From Candidatus Pacearchaeota archaeon (lineage in GTDB: Archaea; Nanobdellota; Nanobdellia; Pacearchaeales; GW2011-AR1), in assembly GCA_023136775.1 (NCBI GenBank), contig JAGLQO010000001.1:1-47487 (forward strand): a DNA stretch of 47,487 nucleotides. Direction: 5' to 3'. The notes beneath the pieces were generated by a model, which was not told the DNA's origin, did no database searches, and saw only the letters and a program-made list of their open reading frames with translations. Made by a program: the position numbers and the translations under genes. Positions 18,238-27,402 of this stretch are shown here, piece after piece; within the stretch, counting starts at the first letter, position 1; the number at the start of each line of letters is the position of its first letter.

Positions 18238-19974
18238 TTATATTCCCCACGTCGTATTCAACCGTCTCTTAACAACAGCAATTTCCTGCAAAACTGTTTT
18301 CTCTTCTGAAGATAATAAATCTTTATGCTCTTTGAATTTTCTAAACTCAGTCTCAGATAAATTTGTATAAAGAGACTCGCCAACTTTTATTTGTCTTTCG
18401 AAATTAACTCCAGGCATTGAGATCGCAACCTCTTTTCCTTTGACGGCATTAGAAACCGTTGCTCGGTCAACTTGCATTTCTTTTATCTGTCCAATTTTTA
18501 CATCTTCCTTATTGATGAATCTCTCACCCCTTTTTAGAAGTCCACCCATAACTTCAATTCCAAAAACCGCAGGTGAAGAATTTCTAAAACAAAAATCCAA
18601 AACAGTTAACTTACAAATTGTAGGAAGTTCTTTGAGTTTCTTTCTTTCAATTTCTTTCGCTTTTTCAACTTTCCATTCTTCTAAATCTTCAATGATTTTA
18701 TATACAACTGGATTTGTCAAAACTTTAATATTTCGAAGTTCATCAACCTCAGCATCCTCACTCATCCCTATATTAAATCCGATAATTACCTTGTCTTCTT
18801 CTGGCAAAGTGTTCGCCATGTAAACATCTTTCTTAGATATTGGACCAATTCCAGCTTTAATCACAGGGATGTTATGTTGCTCTAGTAAAACCAAAAGAGC
18901 TTCTAAGCTTCCTAAAGAATCTGCTTTTGCAACGATTCCGTATTCGCTGGTCCTGATTTCTTCAGACATTTCATTTTCAAATTCTTCAGAAATTTGTTCA
19001 AAATTATTTTCTTTGGTAATAACTTGAAATGGCATACCTGGTAAAATTTCATCTTTAGCGACAATTTGCATTTTGATTCCAGTTGCGGCACTGACAGTTT
19101 CCTCTGTTTTATATCCTTTGTTTAGAGGTTGAGCTTCACTTATATTTCTAATTTTTGTTTTAACAGTTTCATCAAAAGATGCGATTGCTATTTCGTCAGT
19201 ATTTGATAATTTACCGTCGTACAAAATACATTCCAAGTAGTTAGATGCTTTGTCTTTTTTAACTTCCAAAATAACTCCCTTTCCTGTTTCTTTAATTTCG
19301 ATTTTGTCTTTTAGGAATTTTTGAGAAAGGGCAGTTATCATTGCTAATATTTCGTTTACGCCTTCTCCTGTTTTTGCTGAGCATGGGACAATTGCTACGG
19401 CTGTTGTGAAATCGTCAATCTTGGAGTACATTTCAGCAGTAACGCCATGAGAATGTAGTGCTCCAATAATTGTATAAAATTTTTCATCAAAATTTTGTTT
19501 TACATTGATTGCTTGATTTTCAACGGATTCTAAAGAAAGTAAAGATTCACTGGTTTTCCATCCTGAAATATTATCTACTTTGTTTAATGCGATTATGAAA
19601 GGTGTTTTATTTACTTTTAGGATTTGTAAAACTTCTGCGGTTTGTGGTTTTATCCCGTCATTAATATCAATTACTAAAACTGCAATATCAGCTAAACTTC
19701 CTCCACGTTTTCTAAGATTTGTAAAAGCTGCGTGACCCGGTGTGTCGATAAATAAAAGTCCAGGAATTTCCAAAGGAATTTTAAATTTTTCTAAAACTGT
19801 TGAAGCTCTTTTTTCGATATTATCTTGAGGTAGAGTTGTAAAAGAAATTTTTTGAGTAATCCCTCCAGCTTCGCCTTCTTGAATAGCAGTTCCTCTAATA
19901 GCATCTAAAATAGATGTCTTTCCGTGGTCAACGTGCCCTGCAACGGTCACGATTGGTTGCCTTATAGATTTCAT
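18238..19974 (-). CDS. infB: translation initiation factor aIF5B
   Basis: The ribosome-dependent GTPase that joins the subunits, archaeal IF2/eIF5B type, 578 residues. G1 is GHVDHGKT (13-20), the switch I Gly-Gly-Ile-Thr is at 37-40, G3 DTPGH at 77-81 and G4 NKVD at 131-134. Domain II follows GEGVNEILAMI, domain III includes VVAKADSLGSLEALL, and domain IV ends in SRKFKEHKDLLSSEE-like helix. No intein interrupts the P-loop, where some archaea carry one. The length is typical for archaea, which lack the long eukaryotic N-terminus. A TCTTTTAAG box about 30 nt upstream suggests a short or absent leader. It converges on the HExxH gene through the hairpin cluster. Confidence 0.97.
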   Translation of the reverse strand: MKSIRQPIVTVAGHVDHGKTSILDAIRGTAIQEGEAGGITQKISFTTLPQDNIEKRASTVLEKFKIPLEIPGLLFIDTPGHAAFTNLRKRGGSLADIAVLVIDINDGIKPQTAEVLQILKVNKTPFIIALNKVDNISGWKTSESLLSLESVENQAINVKQNFDEKFYTIIGALHSHGVTAEMYSKIDDFTTAVAIVPCSAKTGEGVNEILAMITALSQKFLKDKIEIKETGKGVILEVKKDKASNYLECILYDGKLSNTDEIAIASFDETVKTKIRNISEAQPLNKGYKTEETVSAATGIKMQIVAKDEILPGMPFQVITKENNFEQISEEFENEMSEEIRTSEYGIVAKADSLGSLEALLVLLEQHNIPVIKAGIGPISKKDVYMANTLPEEDKVIIGFNIGMSEDAEVDELRNIKVLTNPVVYKIIEDLEEWKVEKAKEIERKKLKELPTICKLTVLDFCFRNSSPAVFGIEVMGGLLKRGERFINKEDVKIGQIKEMQVDRATVSNAVKGKEVAISMPGVNFERQIKVGESLYTNLSETEFRKFKEHKDLLSSEEKTVLQEIAVVKRRLNTTWGI

Positions 19975-20084
19975 AAAAATAGAAGATAATTATGGCTTAA
20001 AAGATTAACTAAAGGGAGAAGTAAGATTTAACATGATTGTTTTTGTATAATAGTTTTTAAAAACAATAGAAGATTTTTGAAGTT

Positions 20085-20720
20085 ATGAGAGAGGATGATA
20101 AGGGTTTTAGATTTTATGTAGGAAATATGTTTGGTGGGAAAACTGCTAAAATGATTTTTGATTTGCAGCGAGCAGATTATGCGGGAAAAAAAGTTCAAGC
20201 CTTTAAGTTGTCTTGGGATAATAGGTATAAAGAGGGTTTTATTACAGCGAATAATGGGCAATTGAAATATCCTGCTGTGTCGGTTCCAAATCTTTCTTCG
20301 TTGGAAAAATCGTTAAAGCCCGATACAGAAATTTTGGCGATAGAAGAAGCTCATTTTTGGGATGAGAGATTAAAGGAATTTATTTTAGAACATGAGAATA
20401 ACATGTTACTTATTTCAACGGGATTGCAATTTAATTATAGAGGAGAGTCTTTTCATTTGAGGAGTCCTGAAGACATACAGATAGATTCAAAATATGTTAC
20501 GGTTGCGGATTTAATGGGAATTTCTACCGATGTTCGTCAGGAATGGCCAGTTTGCACATATGAAAATGGGAAGATTTGTGGAGATGTGGCATACTATCCT
20601 CAAAGGTGGAGAGAAGATGGGAGTCTTTCAAAATATTCTGATGATACTATTGTGATTGGGGCAAAAAATGCTTATGCTCCAAGATGTAGAGAGCATTTTG
20701 TTCGACCCAAAAAGGAATAG
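20085..20720 (+). CDS. tdk: thymidine kinase (TK1 type)
   Basis: This enzyme phosphorylates deoxythymidine to dTMP, allowing salvage of thymidine from neighbours. It has 211 residues. The P-loop is GNMFGGKT (13-20), the Walker B and catalytic glutamate lie in IEEAHFW (Glu88, family pattern DEAQFF), and the lasso loop is FNYRGESF (116-123), matching the FRGEPF motif. The C-terminal zinc domain is only partly canonical: CTYENGKIC and RCREH carry three cysteines and a histidine, with unusual spacing in the first pair. A TATA-like AGTTTTTAAAAAC about 25 nt upstream fits a leaderless mRNA. The gene is single and divergent from aIF5B. Confidence 0.9.
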   Translation: MREDDKGFRFYVGNMFGGKTAKMIFDLQRADYAGKKVQAFKLSWDNRYKEGFITANNGQLKYPAVSVPNLSSLEKSLKPDTEILAIEEAHFWDERLKEFILEHENNMLLISTGLQFNYRGESFHLRSPEDIQIDSKYVTVADLMGISTDVRQEWPVCTYENGKICGDVAYYPQRWREDGSLSKYSDDTIVIGAKNAYAPRCREHFVRPKKE

Positions 20721-20851
20721 TATAGTTTTAGAGTAATTACGGGTGAAGAATAGATAAATTGTATTTTTAGATCTAAAACAATAGATGCTCAATTAATTGG
20801 CAACAATTATTTTTTATGGATAGGGAGAATAAAAAGGTTATTTAAAATATA

Positions 20852-21634
20852 TTAATTGTATTTTTCTTGAAGCTCTAAATGATATCCTTCTTGTTTCAGT
20901 TTTTCAAATTCTTTAAAGAATTTTTTTTGGAGTCTTGTTTCAGCTACTGCATTTGAAAATGCGAATGGGACTAAGTACACTTTTTCAATTATGTCTGTTG
21001 ATGAAATATTTTGAAGTTGTTTTTCTTCCATTATTTTATCTCCCGTCATTTGTGCTACTATTAAAATATCTATTATCCCATTGTCTAGATTCTCGAAAAG
21101 ATCAGCTGGATCTTTGGCGGAATATGCGTTAAATTCATAACTCCAAAAATTATCACTATAGCTGTATTCTCCAACTAATCCCAATTTTAGATTTAATTTT
21201 TTTACATCTTCATATGATTTTATGTTATAATTTTTTTCTGTCTTGTAGAAAAATACAAAAGAATCATACCAAAAAAAATATTTTGGAGTCTCTGTTTCTT
21301 TATCCGTATTTAAATTTAAGTCCCTTGCTCTCTCCTCATTGTAGAATGCATCTAGAATTATATTTGCGTCCCCCTTTTTTATTTCATTTAAGGCAGAAAT
21401 CCAACTAGGCAGTACTTTTATTTCACAGTCTATATTTAAGTTTGAACATATTTTTCTTGCAAAATCTACATTAATTCCACTTACTTGACCGTTTTCTGTG
21501 AATTCGTGAGGCGGATATTCTGAGCCAATGATTATTAATGAATCTTGCGTCTTATTTAAAGTTAAAATTAAAGCTAGAGAGATAATGAGTACTATTCCAA
21601 CTATTGATGCCATTAAGATAAATTTTCTTTTCAT
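20852..21634 (-). CDS. membrane-anchored family 3 solute-binding protein
   Basis: An extracytoplasmic binding protein of the amino-acid (family 3, PBP II-like) type. I start at the ATG at 21634, giving 260 residues, because it places a Lys-rich start and a hydrophobic anchor (IVGIVLIISLALILTL) at the N-terminus; the open frame runs back to 21724 but that part does not look like a leader. After the anchor come the family motifs IIGSEYPPHEF, GINVDFARKI and LPSWISALNEIKKGDANII, then AFSNAVAET-x4-KFFKEFEKL near the end. No lipobox cysteine is visible, so it is held by the helix. No permease or ATPase gene is next to it. It could feed a distant transporter or act as a sensor. Confidence 0.8.
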   Translation of the reverse strand: MKRKFILMASIVGIVLIISLALILTLNKTQDSLIIIGSEYPPHEFTENGQVSGINVDFARKICSNLNIDCEIKVLPSWISALNEIKKGDANIILDAFYNEERARDLNLNTDKETETPKYFFWYDSFVFFYKTEKNYNIKSYEDVKKLNLKLGLVGEYSYSDNFWSYEFNAYSAKDPADLFENLDNGIIDILIVAQMTGDKIMEEKQLQNISSTDIIEKVYLVPFAFSNAVAETRLQKKFFKEFEKLKQEGYHLELQEKYN

Positions 21635-21731
21635 GTATAATATAGTGTTTTCTAGTTTAATTTTCTTATGCAAATATGTTCGTTTTAGGGAGAATGACAA
21701 AACATAAAAGCCAAATTTTCTCATTAAATAT

Positions 21732-22025
21732 ATGAAATATAAACTTGAAAATTTGGAAGAGCAATATTATTTAGAATTAGAAAAAATAGTGTCAACAATA
21801 AAAGAAAAAAAAGCGAAAACTATTTTATTACAACTTCCTGACGGATTAAAACCATGGGGTCCAACATTGATTGATTATTTAGAAAAAGAAACTGGTGCCA
21901 AATTTTCAATTTGGCTTGGAGACTGTTTTGGCTCATGTGACATTCCAAATTCAAATTGTGATTTATTAATTCAATTCGGACATGCTCCATGGGGCAAGGG
22001 ATTTAGTCATACAGAAAAAGATTGA
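21732..22025 (+). CDS. stand-alone first domain of Dph2-like protein
   Basis: A 97-residue protein matching only the N-terminal domain of archaeal Dph2, the [4Fe-4S] radical enzyme that starts diphthamide synthesis on aEF2. Recognisable features are ILLQLPDGLKPW (31-42), LGDCFGSCDIP (62-72, with the first cluster cysteine corresponding to Cys69) and LLIQFGHAPWGKG (78-90). Full Dph2 has about 330 residues, with one cluster cysteine in each of three domains; domains 2 and 3 are missing and nothing downstream continues them before pyrG 60 nt later. It may be a remnant or a domain reused for another role. The frame is clean and begins with ATG. Confidence 0.7.
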   Translation: MKYKLENLEEQYYLELEKIVSTIKEKKAKTILLQLPDGLKPWGPTLIDYLEKETGAKFSIWLGDCFGSCDIPNSNCDLLIQFGHAPWGKGFSHTEKD

Positions 22026-22057
22026 TTATTTTTGTTTGTGTATTTTATTACATAAAT

Positions 22058-22067
22058 CTTTATAACG
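22058..22067 (+). promoter_or_regulatory. TATA box for pyrG
   Basis: TCTTTATAAC lies with its centre about 26 nt before the pyrG ATG at 22088, the ideal distance for a leaderless archaeal mRNA. It is one of the clearest promoters in the window. Confidence 0.6.
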
Positions 22068-22087
22068 ATATTAATCAGAATTAAAAG

Positions 22088-23698
22088 ATGACGAAGTATA
22101 TTTTTGTTTCAGGTGGTGTAATCTCAGGTGTGGGTAAGGGTGTTGCAACTGCTTCTATTGGTCGAATTTTGAAGGAGTATGGGTTTTCAGTTACAGCTGT
22201 TAAGATTGATCCATATATTAATTGTGATGCGGGAACGATGAGGCCGACTGAACATGGGGAAGTTTGGGTAACTGAAGATGGTGGAGAGATTGATCAAGAT
22301 TTGGGAAATTATGAAAGATTTTTAGAGCATCCAATTTTAAAATCAAATGCTATTACAACTGGACAGGTTTACAAGGAGTTGATTGATAAAGAAAGGCGTG
22401 GAGATTTTTTAGGTGAGACTGTTTCGTTTATTCCGCATGTACCTGATGAGATTAAAAAAAGAATTGTTGCTGCTGGAAAAGGTTATGATATTTGTTTAGT
22501 TGAGATTGGAGGGGTAATCGGAGATTATGAAAATATTCCGTTTTTGTTTGCTGCTAAAAGTTTGGAATTAGAATTAGGAGTAGAGAATGTTTGTCATGTA
22601 ATGGTTACGTATATGCCAATTCCTGGACATATCGATGAGATGAAAACTAAGCCAACTCAGTTAGCAATTAAGATGCTTCGAGAAAATGGCATTCAACCAG
22701 ATTTTATTTTATGTCGAGGTAAATTGCCTTTGGATAATATTCGTAAGAAAAAAATTGAGAGATATTCTAATGTACAGCCAGGTCATGTAATTTCTGCTCC
22801 TGATGTTGTTGGAGATGAAACTGCGAATACAATTTATGTTGTTCCTTTGAATTTTGAGAAAGATGAACTTGGAAGTAAACTTATGAATAAATTAAAGTTA
22901 GAAAAAAGAAAAGAACCTGAGTGGGATGCTTGGTCAGAGATGGTTAGGAGAACTACGAAACCTTCTCGATATGTTGATATTGCAATTGTTGGTAAATATT
23001 TAGAGGTTGGTAATTTCCAATTGACGGATTCTTATTTGTCTGTTTCTGCTGCTCTTTCTCATGCTGGGGCTGCGAATGATGTTGGGATAAATATTCATTG
23101 GATTTCTTCAAAAAAAATCGAAAACGGAGAAGTTGATTTTTCAAAGTATGATGGAATTTTAGTTCCAGGTGGGTTTGGAAGTTCTGGGGTTGAGGGAAAA
23201 ATTGCGGCTGTTCAATATGCTCGTGAAAATGATATTCCTTATTTGGGACTTTGCTATGGACTTCAAATGGCGGTAATTGAATTTGCTAGAAATGTTTGTG
23301 GACTTGATGCTAATACGACAGAGGTGGACAAAGATGTTGTTCATAAAATAGTTGATATTTTGCCAGAACAGGCTAATGTTAAATCTAAGGGGGGAACTAT
23401 GCGACTTGGAAGTTATCAGGCTTTGTTAAAAGAAACTTCTGGAATTGCAAAAATTTATGGTGGTAATAAAGTTAGTGAACGACATAGGCATAGATACGAA
23501 GTTAATCCTGAATATCATGAGGCTTTGGAGGAAAATGGATTGATTATTTCTGGTAAAAGTCCTGATGGAAAATTAGCAGAGTTTATTGAAATTCCAAATA
23601 AGAAATTTTTCTTTGCAACTCAATCTCATCCAGAATTTAAAAGTTGTCCGATGAAACCAGCCCCAATGTTTGATGCATTCATTAAATCGATGTTGTGA
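22088..23698 (+). CDS. pyrG: CTP synthase
   Basis: Makes CTP from UTP, ATP and glutamine; 536 residues, a normal length. The amidoligase domain has FVSGGVISGVGKGV at 6-19, KIDPYINCDAGTMRP and GEVWVTEDGGEIDQDLGNYERF. The C-terminal class I glutamine amidotransferase shows the oxyanion loop PGGFG, the nucleophile Cys389 in GLCYGLQMA, and SHPEF, with the catalytic His-Glu pair. The N-terminal and amidotransferase parts are both complete, so the enzyme should be active. It is a single gene with its own TATA box, on the plus strand after the Dph2-like fragment. Confidence 0.98.
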   Translation: MTKYIFVSGGVISGVGKGVATASIGRILKEYGFSVTAVKIDPYINCDAGTMRPTEHGEVWVTEDGGEIDQDLGNYERFLEHPILKSNAITTGQVYKELIDKERRGDFLGETVSFIPHVPDEIKKRIVAAGKGYDICLVEIGGVIGDYENIPFLFAAKSLELELGVENVCHVMVTYMPIPGHIDEMKTKPTQLAIKMLRENGIQPDFILCRGKLPLDNIRKKKIERYSNVQPGHVISAPDVVGDETANTIYVVPLNFEKDELGSKLMNKLKLEKRKEPEWDAWSEMVRRTTKPSRYVDIAIVGKYLEVGNFQLTDSYLSVSAALSHAGAANDVGINIHWISSKKIENGEVDFSKYDGILVPGGFGSSGVEGKIAAVQYARENDIPYLGLCYGLQMAVIEFARNVCGLDANTTEVDKDVVHKIVDILPEQANVKSKGGTMRLGSYQALLKETSGIAKIYGGNKVSERHRHRYEVNPEYHEALEENGLIISGKSPDGKLAEFIEIPNKKFFFATQSHPEFKSCPMKPAPMFDAFIKSML

Positions 23699-23744
23699 TT
23701 AATTTTATCTTAATCTTTTTAAAGAATGATTCGTAGAAGTTATT

Positions 23745-24788
23745 ATGAAAAAGGTGTTATTTGTGTTTGTGTTTTTATTCTTAATTAATTTTGTGTCAGC
23801 GATTCCTGAAACAGAGGTTTCTTATTTTTATTCAACTACTTGTTCGCATTGTTCTGTGGTTTTAGAGTCGGGAATTTTAGAAAATTTATCGCAGGAAGAA
23901 AATGTTAATGTAAATAAATATGAAATTACTAGTCCTGTTAATCGAGAAAAATATTTGGATTATGTTAATCAGTTAGAGGTTGAGCGAAGTGGGATTCCAT
24001 TTATGGTTATCGAACAAAATGGGGGACTTTCTTATTTGATGGGGGATTCTCCAATAATTGAAGATTCTTTAGACGCTATAATTAATTTTAGAAGTTCTAC
24101 TCCTGGGAATGTCGATTTTGTTGCTGACAAGTTAACTCTTGGGGTTGTGGTAATTTCAGCTTTAATTGATTCAATAAATCCTTGTGCATTTGGAGTTTTA
24201 TTATTTTTAATGACGGTGTTGCTTTCGATGGGGTCGAGCAAACGAGCTCTTAAGTCTGGAATGATTTATACTCTTGTTATATTTTTAGTTTATTTATTAG
24301 CAGGACTTGGAATTATGCGATTAATTACATCATTTTCAATTTTAGATAAGGTGAAAATATTTGCGGGAATTATTGTTTTAATTGGTGGGTTTATTGAACT
24401 CAAAGATTTTTTTTGGGAAGGGAAGGGAGTTAGTTTGAAAATTCCAAAGGGGGCAAAACCTAAGTTAGAAAAATATGTTCATAAGGGAACTTTACCAGCT
24501 TTGATTGTTCTTGGAGCTTTGGTGGCCTTAGTTGAACTTCCTTGTACGGGTGGAATTTATTTAGCGATTTTAAGTTTGATTGCTGAACATGGAATGCTTG
24601 GAATTTTTTATCTAATATTATATAATTTAATTTTTGTCTTGCCGTTAATTTTGATTACTTGTTTTATCTATAAGGGAACTAGAGTTGAAAAGATAAATAT
24701 TTGGGTTCAAAAGAATAAGAGATTTATGAGACTTGGTGCTGGATTGGTTATGTTATTTTTGGCAGCTAGTTTATTGGGTGTGGTGTAA
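23745..24788 (+). CDS. thioredoxin-like domain fused to CcdA/DsbD-type membrane domain
   Basis: A 347-residue membrane protein. A signal peptide (1-19) leads to an external thioredoxin-like domain with the active-site pair Cys33-Cys36 (TTCSHC) and a cis-proline in GIPF (residue 85). From about 131 come six hydrophobic segments of the DsbD-beta/CcdA type, with the redox cysteines Cys147 (NPCAFG) and Cys267 (LPCTGG). It probably carries reducing equivalents from a cytoplasmic thioredoxin across the membrane to its own outer domain. It is the first gene of a plus-strand cluster containing Fe-S and flavin proteins. A CTTTTTAAAG box about 25 nt upstream serves as promoter. Confidence 0.85.
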   Translation: MKKVLFVFVFLFLINFVSAIPETEVSYFYSTTCSHCSVVLESGILENLSQEENVNVNKYEITSPVNREKYLDYVNQLEVERSGIPFMVIEQNGGLSYLMGDSPIIEDSLDAIINFRSSTPGNVDFVADKLTLGVVVISALIDSINPCAFGVLLFLMTVLLSMGSSKRALKSGMIYTLVIFLVYLLAGLGIMRLITSFSILDKVKIFAGIIVLIGGFIELKDFFWEGKGVSLKIPKGAKPKLEKYVHKGTLPALIVLGALVALVELPCTGGIYLAILSLIAEHGMLGIFYLILYNLIFVLPLILITCFIYKGTRVEKINIWVQKNKRFMRLGAGLVMLFLAASLLGVV

Positions 24789-24833
24789 TTACATCACAAT
24801 TAATTTTAAGTAGGTAAATTTGTAATTATTTAT

Positions 24834-25571
24834 ATGGGATTGTTTAATTTATTTAGTAAAGAGAAGGTTTTGTATTATCCTGGATGTTTGACTAAAGGAG
24901 TTTTGAAGCAAGAATTTGAAAATTATAAGGATGTCTTTAATATATTAAAACTTGATTTTATTCTTTTGTCGGACAGTGAATCTTGTTGCGGGCTTCCAGT
25001 TTTTAATGCGGGTTATAAAAAAGATGCTAGAAAATTAGCTAAGAAAAATTTTGAATTTTTTAAGGAAAATGGAATTACTAAAATTGTAACGAGTTGTCCG
25101 TCTTGTTATCATACTTTTAAGGATGTTTATCCTGAGTTGGTGAGAGATTGGGATATTGAGGTTGAGCATGCGACTGTTACTATTCTTAATGCCATTAAAA
25201 AACGGGGAATAAAATATATGGGTAGCGAAGAGGATAGGGTTGTTGTTAGTTATCATGATCCTTGTCATCTTGGTCGATATAGCGAAATTTATAATGAACC
25301 ACGGGAAATTATACATTTACTTGGTGGTAAATTAATAGAGTTGTCTTTTAACCGAGAGAATGCAATGTGTTGTGGTGCAGGTGGTGGAGTGAGGGCGAAT
25401 TTTCAGGAGATTGCGAAGAAAATTGCGGAGAAACGAATTGCTGGAATGAGTGAAGATGTCATTCAAATTTTGAGTCCTTGTGGACTTTGTCATGCTAATA
25501 TTAAAACGGCGACTGATAAAAGTAGGGAATTTTCTACTTTTGTTTTGGGACGACTTCGAGGTATGCGATGA
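24834..25571 (+). CDS. CCG-domain (HdrB/GlpC-like) iron-sulfur oxidoreductase subunit
   Basis: A 245-residue protein with two CCG domains. The first has Cys18, Cys51-Cys52-Gly53 and Cys88/Cys91 (SCPSC); the second has Cys144, Cys179-Cys180-Gly181 and Cys216/Cys219 (PCGLC). In HdrB-type proteins these motifs bind noncubane [4Fe-4S] clusters and pass electrons to or from a substrate. It resembles the isolated C-terminal half of GlpC/LldE-type proteins. Its partner iron-sulfur half is encoded separately at 27396. The end overlaps the next flavoprotein start by 4 nt. The electron acceptor and substrate are unknown. Confidence 0.88.
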   Translation: MGLFNLFSKEKVLYYPGCLTKGVLKQEFENYKDVFNILKLDFILLSDSESCCGLPVFNAGYKKDARKLAKKNFEFFKENGITKIVTSCPSCYHTFKDVYPELVRDWDIEVEHATVTILNAIKKRGIKYMGSEEDRVVVSYHDPCHLGRYSEIYNEPREIIHLLGGKLIELSFNRENAMCCGAGGGVRANFQEIAKKIAEKRIAGMSEDVIQILSPCGLCHANIKTATDKSREFSTFVLGRLRGMR

Positions 25572-26686
25572 ATAAAAATTTGATGAATGTTTATGGAGTT
25601 GATGCTTCTAAGATGAAAGGAACTCCGTTGGATGTATTTTTGCCAGAGACAATTGATGAAGTTAAAAGAATTGTGACTACAAATAAAAGAATTTGTATAA
25701 GAGGTGGAGCTACTGGGTTGGCAGGTGGAGCTGTCCCTGAGAATAACGTTGATGTTATTTTGGATATGTCTAAGTTGGATAAAATTTCTAATTTGAGCGG
25801 AGAACATAGATTGGTTGAAATTGAGGCTGGCGTTATACTCGACGATTTGCGAGAATATTTATATGAATTTGGTTTAGAGTTTCCTGTTAAACCTTCTAGT
25901 CATATGGTTTGTACTATTGGGGGCATGATTGCAACTGATGCTGTTGGGAATCGTGCGATTAAATATGGGAAGACTAGCCATTGGATAAAATGGGTTGAGG
26001 TGATTGATTGTAATGGTAAATTAGAGAGAAAGGGAATAACGGAGTTATCAGATTATGCTGGATTGGAGGGAATTACAGGGGTTATAGTAAGGGCTTGTTT
26101 GAAATTGTCTTCTGTTAAAACTAGAACTGCGAGTTTGGTTAAGGTTGGAGATTTGGATGATATTGTTGCCACGGTTAGAGAATATAAAAGAAATACATCT
26201 GTTTCTATGATTGAGTTTTTAGATAAGGGAATTAGTAAAAAAATTGGACTTGAAGATACTTATCATTTAATTATTGAGTACGAGGATGATTCTGGGAAAT
26301 TTAAGGGAAGAGATTACGATAAACTTCTTGCGAAGAGGGATGAGGTTTATCCTCTGATTGCGAGTGATGGGTTTGTTAGAATTGAAGATCCTAAAATTAT
26401 GCTTGATAAATTTCCTAAGTTGATGAGGTGGTTGGAGGATAGAAAGATTCCTACTTTTGGGCATATTGGTGTTGGGATTATTCATCCGTGTTTTGATTAT
26501 AATCAAGAAAAATGTATTCCTGAAATGATGAAGGTTGTTAAGCGACTTGGTGGTGCGATTTCTGGGGAGCATGGGATTGGGATTTTGAAAAAAGCTTTTG
26601 TTGAGTTTAATGATAAGAAGATTTTAGAAAATGTAAAAAAGCGAACTGATACTTTAAGTAAATTTAATATGGGAAAGGTGATATGA
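25568..26686 (+). CDS. FAD-linked oxidase, GlcD/D-lactate dehydrogenase-like
   Basis: A flavoprotein of the vanillyl-alcohol oxidase (PCMH) family, 372 residues, shorter than GlcD (about 460-500). FAD-binding motifs are RGGATGLAGGAVP (about 44-56) and the CTIGGMIATDAVGN stretch (about 117-130), and the family end GHIGVGIIHP then GGAISGEHGIGILKK. The family oxidises 2-hydroxy acids such as glycolate or D-lactate; the substrate here is not shown by sequence. It overlaps the CCG-domain gene by 4 nt, so a complex of flavoprotein, CCG protein and the 2x[4Fe-4S] protein is likely, similar to a split GlcDEF. A 77-nt gap with short repeats follows. Confidence 0.88.
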   Translation: MNKNLMNVYGVDASKMKGTPLDVFLPETIDEVKRIVTTNKRICIRGGATGLAGGAVPENNVDVILDMSKLDKISNLSGEHRLVEIEAGVILDDLREYLYEFGLEFPVKPSSHMVCTIGGMIATDAVGNRAIKYGKTSHWIKWVEVIDCNGKLERKGITELSDYAGLEGITGVIVRACLKLSSVKTRTASLVKVGDLDDIVATVREYKRNTSVSMIEFLDKGISKKIGLEDTYHLIIEYEDDSGKFKGRDYDKLLAKRDEVYPLIASDGFVRIEDPKIMLDKFPKLMRWLEDRKIPTFGHIGVGIIHPCFDYNQEKCIPEMMKVVKRLGGAISGEHGIGILKKAFVEFNDKKILENVKKRTDTLSKFNMGKVI

Positions 26687-26763
26687 AAATCGGACTAGTG
26701 AGTAGTTTGCAGTTGGCAGTTAGTAGTGGCTCACTGGCGCTCGTAGTGGGGAGTTTATTATAA

Positions 26764-27402
26764 ATGGAAGAAATATTTTTTGAAAAATTGCGAGAGAAGG
26801 TTTTGCCATATTTTGAGAGAGAGGGGCATGGCTTTGACCATGTTGATAGGGTTTACAAACTAGCTTTGAAAATTATTGAGGATGAGAATATTGATATAGA
26901 TATTGTTAAGGCTGCTGTGCTTCTTCATGATATTGCTCGGAGCAAGGAAGGGCTTGGAAAAAATAATATTTGTCATGCTGAGGAAGGTGCTAAGATGGCG
27001 GTGGAAATTTTGAAAGAAAGTGATTTTCCAGATGATAAAATTGATGCAGTTGCTTATGCTATTTCTGTCCATAGGTATCGTAAAGGGTCAAAGGCAGAGA
27101 CGGAGGAAGCTAAGATATTACAGGATGCTGATAGGCTTGATGCACTTGGTGCTGTGATTATTACTAGAATGATGGAGTTCGTTGTAAAACATAATCTTCT
27201 TGTTTATGATTCTACTTCTTTTGATAATAACGAATCTCATGGTCCTAGGTCTACGGTTATTGGGCATATTCGTGGTAAGCTTTTGAAGATGACGCCTGAT
27301 AGTTTTTATACCAAGAGAGCTAGAGAACTTGCAAAAGGTCGTTATGAATTTGTTAAAGATTTTGCTGAGAGATATGTGAAAGAGGTAGAGGGAGAATGGT
27401 AA
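26764..27402 (+). CDS. HD-domain phosphohydrolase
   Basis: A 212-residue metal-dependent hydrolase of the HD superfamily. The ligands are visible: His26 (HGFDHVDRV), His55-Asp56 (LLHDIARS), and Asp121/Asp123 in the LQDADRLDALGA region, with His103 nearby. Proteins of this kind remove phosphate from nucleotides or related molecules; some are involved in (p)ppGpp or dNTP turnover, but no such domain is visible. It sits inside the redox operon between the flavoprotein and the ferredoxin-like gene, overlapping the latter by 7 nt. Its role there is unclear. Confidence 0.85.
   Translation: MEEIFFEKLREKVLPYFEREGHGFDHVDRVYKLALKIIEDENIDIDIVKAAVLLHDIARSKEGLGKNNICHAEEGAKMAVEILKESDFPDDKIDAVAYAISVHRYRKGSKAETEEAKILQDADRLDALGAVIITRMMEFVVKHNLLVYDSTSFDNNESHGPRSTVIGHIRGKLLKMTPDSFYTKRARELAKGRYEFVKDFAERYVKEVEGEW

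Noticed and set aside
18238-19974. Intein in aIF5B
   Set aside because: Some archaea have an intein in the P-loop region, but here the P-loop and switch regions run without interruption.
26687-26763. Small gene or regulatory RNA between the flavoprotein and HD genes
   Set aside because: The gap holds short GTAGTGG-type repeats and a GTGAG/CTCAC arm pair, but nothing long enough to support a gene or RNA.
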